DNA from: Gammaproteobacteria bacterium
GTDB taxonomy: Bacteria > Pseudomonadota > Gammaproteobacteria > Xanthomonadales > SZUA-36
Assembly: GCA_030431095.1 (NCBI GenBank)
Contig: JAUIJU010000030.1
Span: 1 to 32,200 of the forward strand
Length of the DNA: 32,200 nt
Direction of reading: 5' to 3'
Shown: piece by piece, positions 1-8,238 of the stretch
Position numbering within the stretch: the stretch's first letter is position 1
Layout of the letters: each line of letters begins with the position of its first letter
The notes under the pieces: generated by a model
Database searches by the model: none
The model's input: the letters and a program-made list of their open reading frames with translations, nothing else
Told to the model about the DNA's origin: nothing
Position numbers and translations under genes: made by a program

Positions 1-2759
1 AGCGACTTGGCCACCTGGGCGTCCAGGCCTTCGGGCTTCATGGCCAGGGCGCCGGCGATGGTGTGCACCGCGCGCACCTGTTCTTCGGAGGCGCGCGTGT
101 CGCGATCCTGCGCGATGGCTTCCATCAAGGCGCGGACCGGCGCCAGGTGGTCGGCCAGCTCCGACTTCAGCATCGCGTTCATTTCGTCGTCGGCCGGATC
201 TTCTGTATCCGGTGCTTCGGCGGTTTCCATGCCGCCAGGCAGGAGGCCGGCCAGGTAGACGGGAAGTTGCGGTCGCAACCTGGCCCAGTCTGCCGATTCG
301 CTGCGTGAGACGGACTCCGCCATCTCCCCGATGGTGAGTATCAGTTCGCGGTTCAGCCCGGCCGGTTCCTGCAACAGCCGCTGCCGCAAAGCGGGCAGGG
401 AGGCTTCGGCCAGGCGCACCATGACCGAGGCGTCGGCAAAATTCTCGCCGCGGCCTTCGAGCAGGGTGTTGAGCATGTTCTCGATATGCCAGGAGAAATC
501 GCCGAGCTCGTCGGCGCCGACCATGCGGCCGCTGCCCTTGAGCGTGTGGAAGGCACGCCGGATCTCGGTCAGTGCTTCGGCATTGTCGAGCTGGTTGATC
601 CAGGTCGGAATGGCGCCCTGCAGCGACTGCAGTACGTCCTCGTACTCTTCCAGGAAGATGTCCCGCAGTTCCGGGTCGATCTCCGAAGGAAGCTCGTCGT
701 CCGCCGTGGGCGCGGCCTCTGTCGTGTCGGCAGCCTGGACCGGCTCGAGCTCGGGCTCGGCCGGTGCTTCCGTGGCGTCTTCGGCCTGCGCCGTTGTTGC
801 CGGTGCGTCATCGATGGCCGATTCGGGCTCGGACTCCGGCTCGGTGACGGCGTCGTCTGCTGTCGTGCCGGCCACCGCCGTGGCGGCGTCCCGGTCGGCA
901 ACTTCTTCGACCGTGCCGGTGGCTTCCTTCGTGGCAGTGGCCTCCGTTTCGGTGGTCGAATCCGGCGTTGCTTCGTCGCTGGCGCCGATTGTCTCCTCGG
1001 GTTCGGGTTCGGGTTCGGGTTCGGGTTCGGGTGCAGCGTGCAGCACCGGCGGCGCCGCGGGCTCTTCCAACCGGGCCTCGATGCTGGCCAGCCGCTCACG
1101 AACGATCTCGGCATAGCGTGCCGCATCGCGCTGGTGGTCTCTCTGGGCGGACAGGTACAGCTCCAGCGCGGCCAAGGCATCGGCCACGATCTCCTTGTCG
1201 CGCTGGCTCAGTTCGAGACCGTCGCGTGATCTGCGCACCAGTTCACAGACCGTCTCGGACAGCGCCAGGGTCAGATCGGCGGTATCGGTCTCCCCGGCCA
1301 TCCGCAGGGCGCCCGCGACCAGGCCCAGGGCCTCGTCCGGACCCGCCCCGGCGCGGCCCGCGAAGCGCTCCCGGACGGCGTCCTCGGCGGCATGCATGCT
1401 GGCCACGCATTCGTCCAGCAACCTGATGTGGATTCCGCGACGCTCGTGGGCGGAAAGGGCAATAAAGCTCTCTTCTTCCTTCTCCTCGACGGGCTCGCCG
1501 AGGGTTTCGATCTGTTCGCGCAGCGCCGATTCGACCAGCAACAGCTTCTCGGCCAGCCGCTCGAGGGCGGCCTCACGTTCCTCGCGACCGGATGCCGCGG
1601 TCTCCTCGAAACGCGGCACCAGGCCGGCAATGTCCTGCCCGGGCCCGGACAGGCCAAGCATGCCCAGGGTATCCGCCAGGCGCTGCAGCGCCTCCATGGA
1701 CTGCTGGCGACGGTCGTCTTCCACCTGGCCGGTGCGCAGCTCGAGATCCAGGGCGTCCTTGACGATGGCCAACTCGTCCTCGACCGCGGCGCTGAGCGAC
1801 CGGTACATCTCCCGGTCACGACCGGACAGCGTACCCTGCGCGCGCATCATGGCGTCCGAATCGGGCGCCAGCTGGTCCAGTTCGAACCGTTCACGCACCA
1901 GGTCGACGCCCTCGCAGCCACGCTCGGCGTTGCCGATATGAAACAGCAGGGACTGGGTGATCGAAGTGGACGTGCGCTCGTCGATTCCGCTTTCACCGTC
2001 TTCCGACATGGTCTGGATCAAGCGAGAAAGTCGTGCCAGCAGGCGGCGCAGGTTGACGTCGTTGTGGACGTTCCCGTCCATCAGGCCGCCGAATACCTCG
2101 GTGGCCACCCACCACAGGCGCTTGAGGTCGTAACGCTGCACGCGATGGCGCATGGTCTCGCAGATGCCCTGCATGGGGGACAGCAGGGCCGTGTCGTCCT
2201 GGTCCTGCAACCAGTTCTGCAGGGCCTTGTCGTACTGGCGGTGCAGGCGGCTGGTTAGGTACTCGAAGGGTTCGTCGAAGCCCGGCTTGCGTACGAATTC
2301 GAGCTCCGGAAGTTCCACGTCCAGCAACGGCGTGAACACCGTTCCTTCTGACAGGGGTGTCTCGCCCGCCGATCCGCGCAACTGGTTGATCAATGGCAAC
2401 AGCAACAGCGGCAGGTCCTGGTGGCCAGCCTGGATCCGGTCCAGGTAGCCCGGCAGGACCACCATGGCGTCCAGCAGGGCCGAGCCGGCGGCCTCGCGAT
2501 CGCTGACACGGCCTTCACCCAGGCCGCTGACCAGCCGGTGCATTTCACCGGTGACCTGGCGGGCGCCGTCGAGCACCAGGGTTTCGAAGATCAGGTTCAG
2601 TTCCCGCAAGCGCTCGGCCGTTCCGTCGATGACGACGCTGCCCGACTCCGGGTTGCCGGCAATGCTCTCGACCTGCATGCGCACCTTGTCCAGTTCCCGG
2701 TCCAGGTCTTCGCGGACCCAGGACAGGGCGGTCGGTGACAGGGTACCTGACTGCATCAT
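1..2759 (-). CDS. chpA: ChpA/PilL-type chemotaxis histidine kinase, N-terminal part (open at the window edge)
   Basis: Reading the minus strand from the ATG at 2759 gives about 919 codons without a stop, running off position 1, so this is the N-terminal portion of a much longer hybrid kinase. The start is supported by GGGAGG eight bases upstream; a second Met follows at once. The first roughly 550 residues are helical and resemble the FimL-like and degenerate HPt region of ChpA. An acidic Pro/Glu/Ala/Thr-rich linker follows (about 575-690), including a run of Glu-Pro dipeptides. A true HPt motif AFHTLKGSGRMVGA places the phospho-accepting His near residue 738. Another HPt-like stretch begins before the edge. 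In this family the C-terminus carries the kinase core, a CheW-like domain and a receiver; those lie outside the window. The gene is 43 bp downstream of pilJ and is probably the last gene of the operon seen here. By family it phosphorylates PilG-type receivers to control type IV pilus extension and retraction. Confidence 0.9.
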   Translation of the reverse strand, partial: MMQSGTLSPTALSWVREDLDRELDKVRMQVESIAGNPESGSVVIDGTAERLRELNLIFETLVLDGARQVTGEMHRLVSGLGEGRVSDREAAGSALLDAMVVLPGYLDRIQAGHQDLPLLLLPLINQLRGSAGETPLSEGTVFTPLLDVELPELEFVRKPGFDEPFEYLTSRLHRQYDKALQNWLQDQDDTALLSPMQGICETMRHRVQRYDLKRLWWVATEVFGGLMDGNVHNDVNLRRLLARLSRLIQTMSEDGESGIDERTSTSITQSLLFHIGNAERGCEGVDLVRERFELDQLAPDSDAMMRAQGTLSGRDREMYRSLSAAVEDELAIVKDALDLELRTGQVEDDRRQQSMEALQRLADTLGMLGLSGPGQDIAGLVPRFEETAASGREEREAALERLAEKLLLVESALREQIETLGEPVEEKEEESFIALSAHERRGIHIRLLDECVASMHAAEDAVRERFAGRAGAGPDEALGLVAGALRMAGETDTADLTLALSETVCELVRRSRDGLELSQRDKEIVADALAALELYLSAQRDHQRDAARYAEIVRERLASIEARLEEPAAPPVLHAAPEPEPEPEPEPEETIGASDEATPDSTTETEATATKEATGTVEEVADRDAATAVAGTTADDAVTEPESEPESAIDDAPATTAQAEDATEAPAEPELEPVQAADTTEAAPTADDELPSEIDPELRDIFLEEYEDVLQSLQGAIPTWINQLDNAEALTEIRRAFHTLKGSGRMVGADELGDFSWHIENMLNTLLEGRGENFADASVMVRLAEASLPALRQRLLQEPAGLNRELILTIGEMAESVSRSESADWARLRPQLPVYLAGLLPGGMETAEAPDTEDPADDEMNAMLKSELADHLAPVRALMEAIAQDRDTRASEEQVRAVHTIAGALAMKPEGLDAQVAKS
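997..1032 (-). repeat. In-frame hexamer tandem repeat in chpA encoding (Glu-Pro)n
   Basis: On the plus strand the hexamer TTCGGG is repeated five times in direct succession (1002-1031) with partial copies on each side. Read on the coding strand this is GAACCC, giving alternating Glu and Pro in the linker before the HPt domain. A hexamer repeat keeps frame when it gains or loses units, so it could vary in length without breaking the gene. Confidence 0.85.
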
Positions 2760-2802
2760 GACGTCTGCCTCCCTTGGCGGTGATGGATGCCGTGGGCGTC
2801 CA

Positions 2803-5052
2803 TCATGATTCCTTGCGCTCCGTCACGGCTGCCTTGCGGGCCGCGCCGCCCAGGGGCAGGTCATCCTCGACCTCCCGGGGAGGTGTCGCTGCTTCCGGCT
2901 CGGGCTCGGGGTCGGATCTGGGCTCCGGCGCCGGTTCATGCGACGGTTCGAGCCGGGGTTCCACGCGGGATTCCGCGGCGGGGGCGGCCAGATTCTCGTG
3001 TTCCGGCCCCGCGTGTTCGCCCGGTTCTTCCGGCAATTTGAAATCGGCGACCGAGGCTTGCAGCTGCAGCACGAGTTCGGCCAGTTCGTGCACGGAATCG
3101 GCGGTGAGCCTGGTGCCCTTCGACGATTTCACGGAGACGTTACGGATGCCGTCCATCAGTTCCGAAATGCGCCCCGCCTGCTCGGAATAGGTCTGGGCCT
3201 CGTCGGAAATGCCCTGGACCAGCGCAGACAGCTCGGTGGAGGCCTTTTCGGTCTGCACCAGCGCCACGCCGGCGTCCTGCGCCAGGCGTGCCCCGTTGAC
3301 CACTTCCGAGGTCGTGGCCTCCATGGATTTCACTGCCTCGGCCGTGTCAACCTGGATGGTCTGTACCAGGCCGGAAATGCGCTTGGTGGCGTTGGTCGCG
3401 CTTTCGGCGAGCTGCTGAACCTCGTCCGCGACGACCGCGAAGCCCTGGCCGCTGCCACCGGCGGAAGCCGCCTGGATGGCCGCGTTCAGCGCCAGTACGT
3501 TGGTCTGCTCCGCGATGTCGTTGATCAGGCTGACGATGTCGCCGATCTCCTGGGTGGATTCGCCCAGGCGTTTGATTCGCTTGGAGGTTTCCTGGATCTG
3601 TTCACGAATGGTGTCCATGCCGCTGATGGTTTCGCGAACCTTCACCGCGCCGGTCTTGGCGATCTCCACCGATTCCAGTGCGGTCGAGCTGGATTCCTTG
3701 GAACGTTCGGCCATGGTGCCGAAGGCCGTGGACATGGCCTGGATTTTTTCCGTGGCGCGCGCCACCTGGCCGGCCTGTTCATTGGCCGATTGCGCCAGCT
3801 GGGAGGTGGTGTTGCGCGTGGTCTCGGCCGACTCGGCCACTGCCGAGGCGGTGCGGTTGATGCCGCGCACCAGTTCACGCAACTGCTCGACGGCGAAGTT
3901 CACGGCGTCCGCGATGGCGCCGGTCACCTCGTCGGACACGGTCGCGCGGGCGGTGAGGTCGCCGTCCGCCAGGCAGCTGAGTTCGTCGAGCAGGCGCACG
4001 ATGGCCTGCTGGGTGCGACGGTTGCTGCGGTAGGCGGTGTCCGCGCGTCGTCGCGCGCCCACGATCACGATGCCCACCAGCGCGGTCAGCAGCAGGATCA
4101 GCAGGACCAGTCCGAGCGTGGTGGTGCTGGTGGAGGGCCAGGTCCGGCTGCGGGGCAGGGCGGAAACGGCGTCGACCAGTGCGCCGGCCTGTGAAAACAG
4201 CCGGTCGGAGTCCAGGAAAATGGCGTCAGCCGCCAGGCGCACGTCCTCCAGGTTGGTGGAGGCTTCCAGGATGATTTCCAGTTGCGGCCGCGCCTCGTCG
4301 AACACGTTGCGCATCTGGGCCATGCTGGCCAGGGCGCGCTGGTTCACCACCTGCGGAATGCCCAGTCGGGGGCTGCCGTTGCGCAAGGCGCCCTGCAGTG
4401 CGTCGAACTGCTCCATGTCTTCACGCAGGCGCGCCGCGGTGTCTCCGGCGGTGCCGCCGCTGCGCAGGATATCGGTCACCCGGCGCAGCATGCGATCGGT
4501 GTACTGCAGCAATCGGCCGGCGGCGAACACCTGCTGGTTGGGCGCGCCGCTCTCAATCAGGTCGCGGGAGACCTGGTCCGTCATGCGCTGCAGGTTGGGC
4601 ATCAGCGCCAGGTAGCTGGCGCCGGCTTCGGCCAGGTCGTTGACCAGCGCTTCGCTGCCGATGATGGTCTGCGCATTGGCGCTGACCGTGTTCCAGGTGA
4701 CGTTCAGCGCGCTCATCTGCGGCGCGACTTCAGGCGGTGCCGGCGGCAACTCGGCGGTCGGATCACCCGAGCGCAGGGTCTGCATGTTGGCGTTGATCAC
4801 GCGGTGCATGCTCTCGAGTTGGTTGAACGCATCGAGGTTGCCCAGCGCGGACTCCACGGCCGACTTGGAGAGGCGTTGCGAATCGACCTGCACGCCGGCG
4901 GCCAGCCGTATCCAGATGCGCTCGTCGGCCGCGTTGCGCGTGAGGTGGGTGATGGTCACCACGACGAACACGCCGGCGGCGACGGTCAGGGCCGCCAGGC
5001 CGTAGACCAGCCAGGAGGCGTTGGAGCCGGAGAATGAAAGTCGATTGCTCAT
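2803..5052 (-). CDS. pilJ: Type IV pilus methyl-accepting chemotaxis protein PilJ
   Basis: A 749-residue transmembrane chemoreceptor. TM1 lies at about residues 13-36 and TM2 at about 310-333. Between them is a long helical periplasmic sensor region; a HAMP-like segment follows TM2 (about 335-395). The signalling hairpin tip is unmistakable: NDIAEQTNVLALNAAI followed by GQGFAVVADEVQQLAE at about 511-550, which is the contact site for CheW and kinase. The last 70 residues form an acidic Glu/Pro-rich tail, which is not a usual part of the receptor core. By family PilJ senses pilus or surface cues and controls ChpA through PilI. It starts seven bases after the pilI stop with a weak Shine-Dalgarno sequence, which suggests translational coupling. 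No CheR-type methyltransferase (PilK) gene follows it, unlike in Pseudomonas. Confidence 0.93.
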   Translation of the reverse strand: MSNRLSFSGSNASWLVYGLAALTVAAGVFVVVTITHLTRNAADERIWIRLAAGVQVDSQRLSKSAVESALGNLDAFNQLESMHRVINANMQTLRSGDPTAELPPAPPEVAPQMSALNVTWNTVSANAQTIIGSEALVNDLAEAGASYLALMPNLQRMTDQVSRDLIESGAPNQQVFAAGRLLQYTDRMLRRVTDILRSGGTAGDTAARLREDMEQFDALQGALRNGSPRLGIPQVVNQRALASMAQMRNVFDEARPQLEIILEASTNLEDVRLAADAIFLDSDRLFSQAGALVDAVSALPRSRTWPSTSTTTLGLVLLILLLTALVGIVIVGARRRADTAYRSNRRTQQAIVRLLDELSCLADGDLTARATVSDEVTGAIADAVNFAVEQLRELVRGINRTASAVAESAETTRNTTSQLAQSANEQAGQVARATEKIQAMSTAFGTMAERSKESSSTALESVEIAKTGAVKVRETISGMDTIREQIQETSKRIKRLGESTQEIGDIVSLINDIAEQTNVLALNAAIQAASAGGSGQGFAVVADEVQQLAESATNATKRISGLVQTIQVDTAEAVKSMEATTSEVVNGARLAQDAGVALVQTEKASTELSALVQGISDEAQTYSEQAGRISELMDGIRNVSVKSSKGTRLTADSVHELAELVLQLQASVADFKLPEEPGEHAGPEHENLAAPAAESRVEPRLEPSHEPAPEPRSDPEPEPEAATPPREVEDDLPLGGAARKAAVTERKES

Positions 5053-5059
5053 GGTCGTA

Positions 5060-5596
5060 TCAGGCCGCCGAACCGTCCAGGAACTCGGGTTGGCTGAACA
5101 GCACGGGAAGATCCAGTTCCTGCCAGGTGTCCGTTCCCGACCGGTGCTGCTTGCGCACCAGGCCGTTCAGCGGTGAATCTTCGGTTCGCTCCGGCGAGGA
5201 GGCGTCGCTGCTCATGAAGTTGCGTTGGCCGAACACCTCGTCGACCAGCAGGCCCACCGGGCGGCCACGCAGGGTGGCGGACAACAGGCGCGAACTGCCG
5301 GTGGTGGCGGTTGCGTCACCGCCGAAGTAGCGGCCCAGGTCAATTACTGTAATCAGATTGCCGCGCACATTGGCCAACCCGAGGATGAAGGGTTTGGTGC
5401 CGGGCACCCGCGTGATGCGCGGGATCGGAAGGGACTCGTACACCCGGTCCGTACCGCACACCAGGTTGACCTCGCCGATTCGAAACGCCAGGCCTGCCCA
5501 GTCGCCCTGCGCGGCGCCGGCGTCCGATTCCTCGGCACCCTGGGCGCGCTGCTCGTATTCGAGCAGTTTGTCGAATGACGCGTTGACCGTGCTCAT
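5060..5596 (-). CDS. pilI: CheW-like adaptor PilI
   Basis: A 178-residue protein with a single CheW-like domain (about residues 33-170). The conserved CheW signature is seen as LGLANVRGNLITVIDLGRY near residues 72-90, with LLVDEVFGQRNF later. The start is supported by AGGGGA about eight bases before the ATG at 5596. By family it is the coupling protein that links the receptor PilJ to the kinase ChpA at the cell pole. It lies between pilG (58 bp upstream) and pilJ (7 bp downstream) in the same direction, the usual order except that pilH is missing between pilG and pilI. Confidence 0.92.
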   Translation of the reverse strand: MSTVNASFDKLLEYEQRAQGAEESDAGAAQGDWAGLAFRIGEVNLVCGTDRVYESLPIPRITRVPGTKPFILGLANVRGNLITVIDLGRYFGGDATATTGSSRLLSATLRGRPVGLLVDEVFGQRNFMSSDASSPERTEDSPLNGLVRKQHRSGTDTWQELDLPVLFSQPEFLDGSAA

Positions 5597-5654
5597 TGTC
5601 TTGTCCCCTGGTCAGCCCGCCGGGCGGGCGTCCTTCCCGGTGGCCGCCGGCGCG

Positions 5655-6080
5655 TCAGGCGCCGTGCATTTCCACCGCCGAGAGCAGTTCCTCGCGTGTG
5701 AACGGCTTGGTCAGGTACAGGTCCGAGCCGACCACGCGGCCGCGGGCCTTGTCGAACAGGCCGTCCTTGCTGGTGAGCATGATCACCGGCGTCTGGCGAA
5801 ACTCGGCATTGTTCTTGATGATGGCCGTGGTCTGGTAGCCGTCGAGACGCGGCATCATGATGTCCACGAAAATCAGGTCAGGCCGGTAGCGGGTGATCTT
5901 GGACAGGGCTTCGAAGCCGTTCTCCGCCGTCACGATGCGGCAGTTCTGTCCGGACAGCATGGTTTCGGCGGAACGCCGGATCGTCGCACTGTCGTCGACG
6001 AACAGGATGGTGGTCTCCCGGTCGGCTTCCGTATCCCCGTTCATGGCCTCCTCGGCCACTGAAACACTCTCCACGTTCAT
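5655..6080 (-). CDS. pilG: Response regulator PilG (single receiver domain)
   Basis: A 141-residue stand-alone receiver. The acidic pair is D29/D30, the phospho-acceptor is D73 in VDIMMPRLDGYQT, T103/S104 lie in MLTSKDG, and the conserved Lys is K125 in LTKPF. The stretches VDIMMPRLDGYQT and SKDGLFDKA with VGSDLYLTKPF are typical of PilG rather than PilH. There is no output domain, so it should act by protein contact; in Pseudomonas PilG promotes pilus extension and works with FimV and CyaB. The ATG at 6080 has AGGGA about nine bases upstream. An internal ATG at 6044 would give a length closer to Pseudomonas PilG, but its ribosome site is not better. It is the first gene of the minus-strand operon and is divergent from gshB. 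Confidence 0.92.
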   Translation of the reverse strand: MNVESVSVAEEAMNGDTEADRETTILFVDDSATIRRSAETMLSGQNCRIVTAENGFEALSKITRYRPDLIFVDIMMPRLDGYQTTAIIKNNAEFRQTPVIMLTSKDGLFDKARGRVVGSDLYLTKPFTREELLSAVEMHGA

Positions 6081-6181
6081 TATGGTCTTCCCTGTCGCGT
6101 TATCCGAAGCGTGATTCCGTACGCCCGTTGTCGTGTTCCTGCACTCGGTGGCACGTGCAGCAACCTACCTACAGGCAAACT

Positions 6182-6210
6182 AGTCTAACCCCGATTTTCA
6201 CAGGTTTCCA
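6182..6210 (-). promoter_or_regulatory. Candidate sigma-70 promoter of the pilG operon
   Basis: On the minus strand TGGAAA (plus 6205-6210) and TAGACT (plus 6182-6187) are separated by exactly 17 bases. Each matches four of six consensus positions. They lie about 100 bases upstream of the pilG ATG and point toward it. This is a match by eye only, so support is modest. Confidence 0.35.
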
Positions 6211-6223
6211 GCCTGTTACGGCT

Positions 6224-6240
6224 TGGAGAAATGTTCTCCA
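6224..6240. promoter_or_regulatory. 17-bp palindrome between pilG and gshB, candidate operator
   Basis: Perfect 7-bp arms TGGAGAA and TTCTCCA surround the trinucleotide ATG. The site sits in the only sizeable gap (6081-6357) between two divergent transcription units, just upstream of the candidate pilG -35 box and next to an AT-rich stretch (CATATATCTGAGG) on the gshB side. The symmetry and position suit a dimeric regulator. I cannot name the protein. The rest of the gap shows no gene. Confidence 0.4.
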
Positions 6241-6357
6241 TATATCTGAGGTCAGTACAGATTATCAACGCCATTTGTCGGCATTTGGTATCAAGACGGC
6301 TGGCACGTCGTTCGGTCCCGACGGATAATGGGGCCTGACACACCACAGGAACTGCTC

Positions 6358-7347
6358 GTGGCCGAATCCACCAGGGACGCGTCCCGGCCGATACGAACCG
6401 GGGTCATCATGGATCCCATCGACGGCATCAACATCAAGAAGGACTCCACGTTCGCCATGCTGCTGGAGTCGCAGCGGCGCGGTCACGAGTTGCGCTACAT
6501 GGAGCCCGAAGATCTGTGGGTGGAGGGCGATACGCCGATGGCGGCGCAGCGCGCAATCAGCGTCACCGATGATCCGTCCGGCTGGTTCGAGCTGGGTCCG
6601 CGACACGAAGCACCGCTGGCCGGGCTCGATATTCTGCTGATGCGGCGTGACCCGCCCTTCGACATGGACTACGTGCAGATCACCTACGCCCTGGAGCTGG
6701 CGGAACGGCACGGTGTGCTGGTCATCAATCGCCCCCGGGCGCTGCGTGACGCCAACGAAAAGTTCTACATCACGCACTTTCCGCAATGTTGCACGCCGTT
6801 CGCCATCATGCGCCAGTCCGATCGCATCCGGGCTTTCGCAGAGAAGCACGGCAAGTGCGTGGTCAAGCCGCTGGACGGCATGGGAGGCGAGTCCATCTTC
6901 CAGCTCAATCCCGGTGACCCCAATCTGAAGGTGATCCTGGAAGCCATCACCAATCATGACCAGGAGCTGGTCATGGTGCAGCGTTACATTCCGGAGATTA
7001 CCCGGGGCGACAAGCGCATCCTGATGGTCGATGGTGAGCCGGTGCCTTACGCCCTGGCGCGCGTGCCCGGGGCGGACGACTTTCGCGGCAACCTGGCCAA
7101 GGGTGGCACCGGTAAGGGTGTGCCGCTGGACGATCGGGATCGGTGGATCTGCAGCCAGGTCGCCCCGGCGCTGAAGGAGAAGGGCATCCTGTTCGCCGGC
7201 CTGGACGTGATCGGCGAATGGCTGACCGAGATCAACGTCACCAGTCCCACCTGCATTCGCGAGTTGGATGCCCAGTACGGGCTCAATATCGCCGGGCAGC
7301 TGTTCGACGCCGCCGAGGCGCGATTATCGGAGCGCGAAAGAACATGA
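6358..7347 (+). CDS. gshB: Glutathione synthetase
   Basis: The second enzyme of glutathione synthesis: it joins gamma-glutamylcysteine to glycine using ATP, in the cytoplasm. The protein follows E. coli GshB closely from GVIMDPIDGINIKKDSTFAM at the N-terminus, through MRRDPPFD, the ATP-grasp segments VVKPLDGMGGESIF and GDKRILMVDGEPVPY, to GLDVIGEWLTEINVTSPTC near the C-terminus. I prefer the GTG at 6358 because AGGAA lies six bases upstream. An in-frame ATG at 6328 would add ten residues but has a poor ribosome site. From GTG the protein is 329 residues, near the usual 315-320. The stop overlaps the next start (ATGA), so the TonB-family gene is translationally coupled. gshB next to pilG is also the Pseudomonas arrangement. 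Confidence 0.93.
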   Translation: MAESTRDASRPIRTGVIMDPIDGINIKKDSTFAMLLESQRRGHELRYMEPEDLWVEGDTPMAAQRAISVTDDPSGWFELGPRHEAPLAGLDILLMRRDPPFDMDYVQITYALELAERHGVLVINRPRALRDANEKFYITHFPQCCTPFAIMRQSDRIRAFAEKHGKCVVKPLDGMGGESIFQLNPGDPNLKVILEAITNHDQELVMVQRYIPEITRGDKRILMVDGEPVPYALARVPGADDFRGNLAKGGTGKGVPLDDRDRWICSQVAPALKEKGILFAGLDVIGEWLTEINVTSPTCIRELDAQYGLNIAGQLFDAAEARLSERERT

Positions 7348-8213
7348 GCGCAGCGGTCCAGCTGCGCGAGATGTTCGACGACCGGATGTCGGTCGCGCTG
7401 CTGCTCGCCTTGCTGCTGCATGCCGCGCTGGTTCTGGGCCTGAGCTTTCACCTGGAATTCAACCCGGTGCGGCAGGCGGCCGAAACACTGGACGTGGTGC
7501 TGGTCAATTTCCGAACCGAAAACGAACCCGAGGAAGCGGAGTTTCTCGCCCCGGTGTCGCAGGAAGGCGGCGGCGATTTCGAAGAGGTGGAAAAGCCCTC
7601 CCAGGATATCAGTCCCGAGGTGCCCAGCCTGGCGGAAGGCGATATGCCCGCGACCAGTCCCGAGGTGCTGCCGAGTCCGGCGGAGCAGGCCCGTGAAACG
7701 GTGGTGACGGAAAGCGCAGACGCGGAGTTCGCCCAGGAAGTGACCACGGTGGAGCAGCCGGATTCGCCAACGCCCAGCGCCGCGGAACTGATGCAGCAGA
7801 GCATGCAGGTGGCCCGCCTGCAGCCGGAATCGGACCGCCGTGAGCAGTGGAAGTCGCAGCTGCCCCGGCGGCGCTTCATTTCGGCCAACACGCGCGAGTA
7901 CGAATTCGCCACCTACATGGCCGCCTGGGTCGCCAAGGTGGAGCGTGTCGGCAACCTGAACTATCCCCTGGAGCTGAAGCAGCGCGGCGTGGCCGGGGAC
8001 GTGCTCATGACGGTGGGCATCCAGCGCGACGGCAGCGTGGAGAGCATCAGCGTGCAGCGCGCTTCCGGTATCCCCGAGCTGGACCAGGCGGCCATGCGGA
8101 TCGTTCGACTGGCTGCGCCATACGCGCCCTTGCCGCCGGAAATCGCCGACGATATCGACGTACTGCACATCACCCGGACCTGGCGGTTTTCCTCCGGTAA
8201 CCGGTTCGAGTAA
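7344..8213 (+). CDS. TonB-family energy transducer protein
   Basis: A 289-residue protein starting at the ATG that overlaps the gshB stop. A single N-terminal membrane anchor spans about residues 15-34 (LLLALLLHAALVLGL). It is followed by an acidic, Pro/Glu-rich periplasmic spacer (about 50-150) and a C-terminal TonB domain (about 195-280) with GVAGDVLMTVGIQRDGSVESI and an AAMRIVRLAAPYAPLP stretch. TonB proteins carry proton-motive energy from ExbB/ExbD to outer-membrane receptors. No exbB, exbD or receptor gene is in the window, so the substrate cannot be named. The gene lies inside a housekeeping run (gshB, yqgE, ruvX, pyrB). A longer open frame extends upstream to 7143 but lies wholly over gshB and is not expected to be used. 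Confidence 0.85.
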   Translation: MSAAVQLREMFDDRMSVALLLALLLHAALVLGLSFHLEFNPVRQAAETLDVVLVNFRTENEPEEAEFLAPVSQEGGGDFEEVEKPSQDISPEVPSLAEGDMPATSPEVLPSPAEQARETVVTESADAEFAQEVTTVEQPDSPTPSAAELMQQSMQVARLQPESDRREQWKSQLPRRRFISANTREYEFATYMAAWVAKVERVGNLNYPLELKQRGVAGDVLMTVGIQRDGSVESISVQRASGIPELDQAAMRIVRLAAPYAPLPPEIADDIDVLHITRTWRFSSGNRFE

Positions 8214-8238
8214 TACCGGACGGCCGCGCCGGCCTGCG

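Noticed and set aside
2755..2808. A 16-codon frame between pilJ and chpA (minus strand, starting over the pilJ stop).
   Set aside because: Its start overlaps the pilJ stop and it ends at the chpA start region; it lacks its own ribosome site and shows no recognisable content. The GGGAGG inside it serves chpA.
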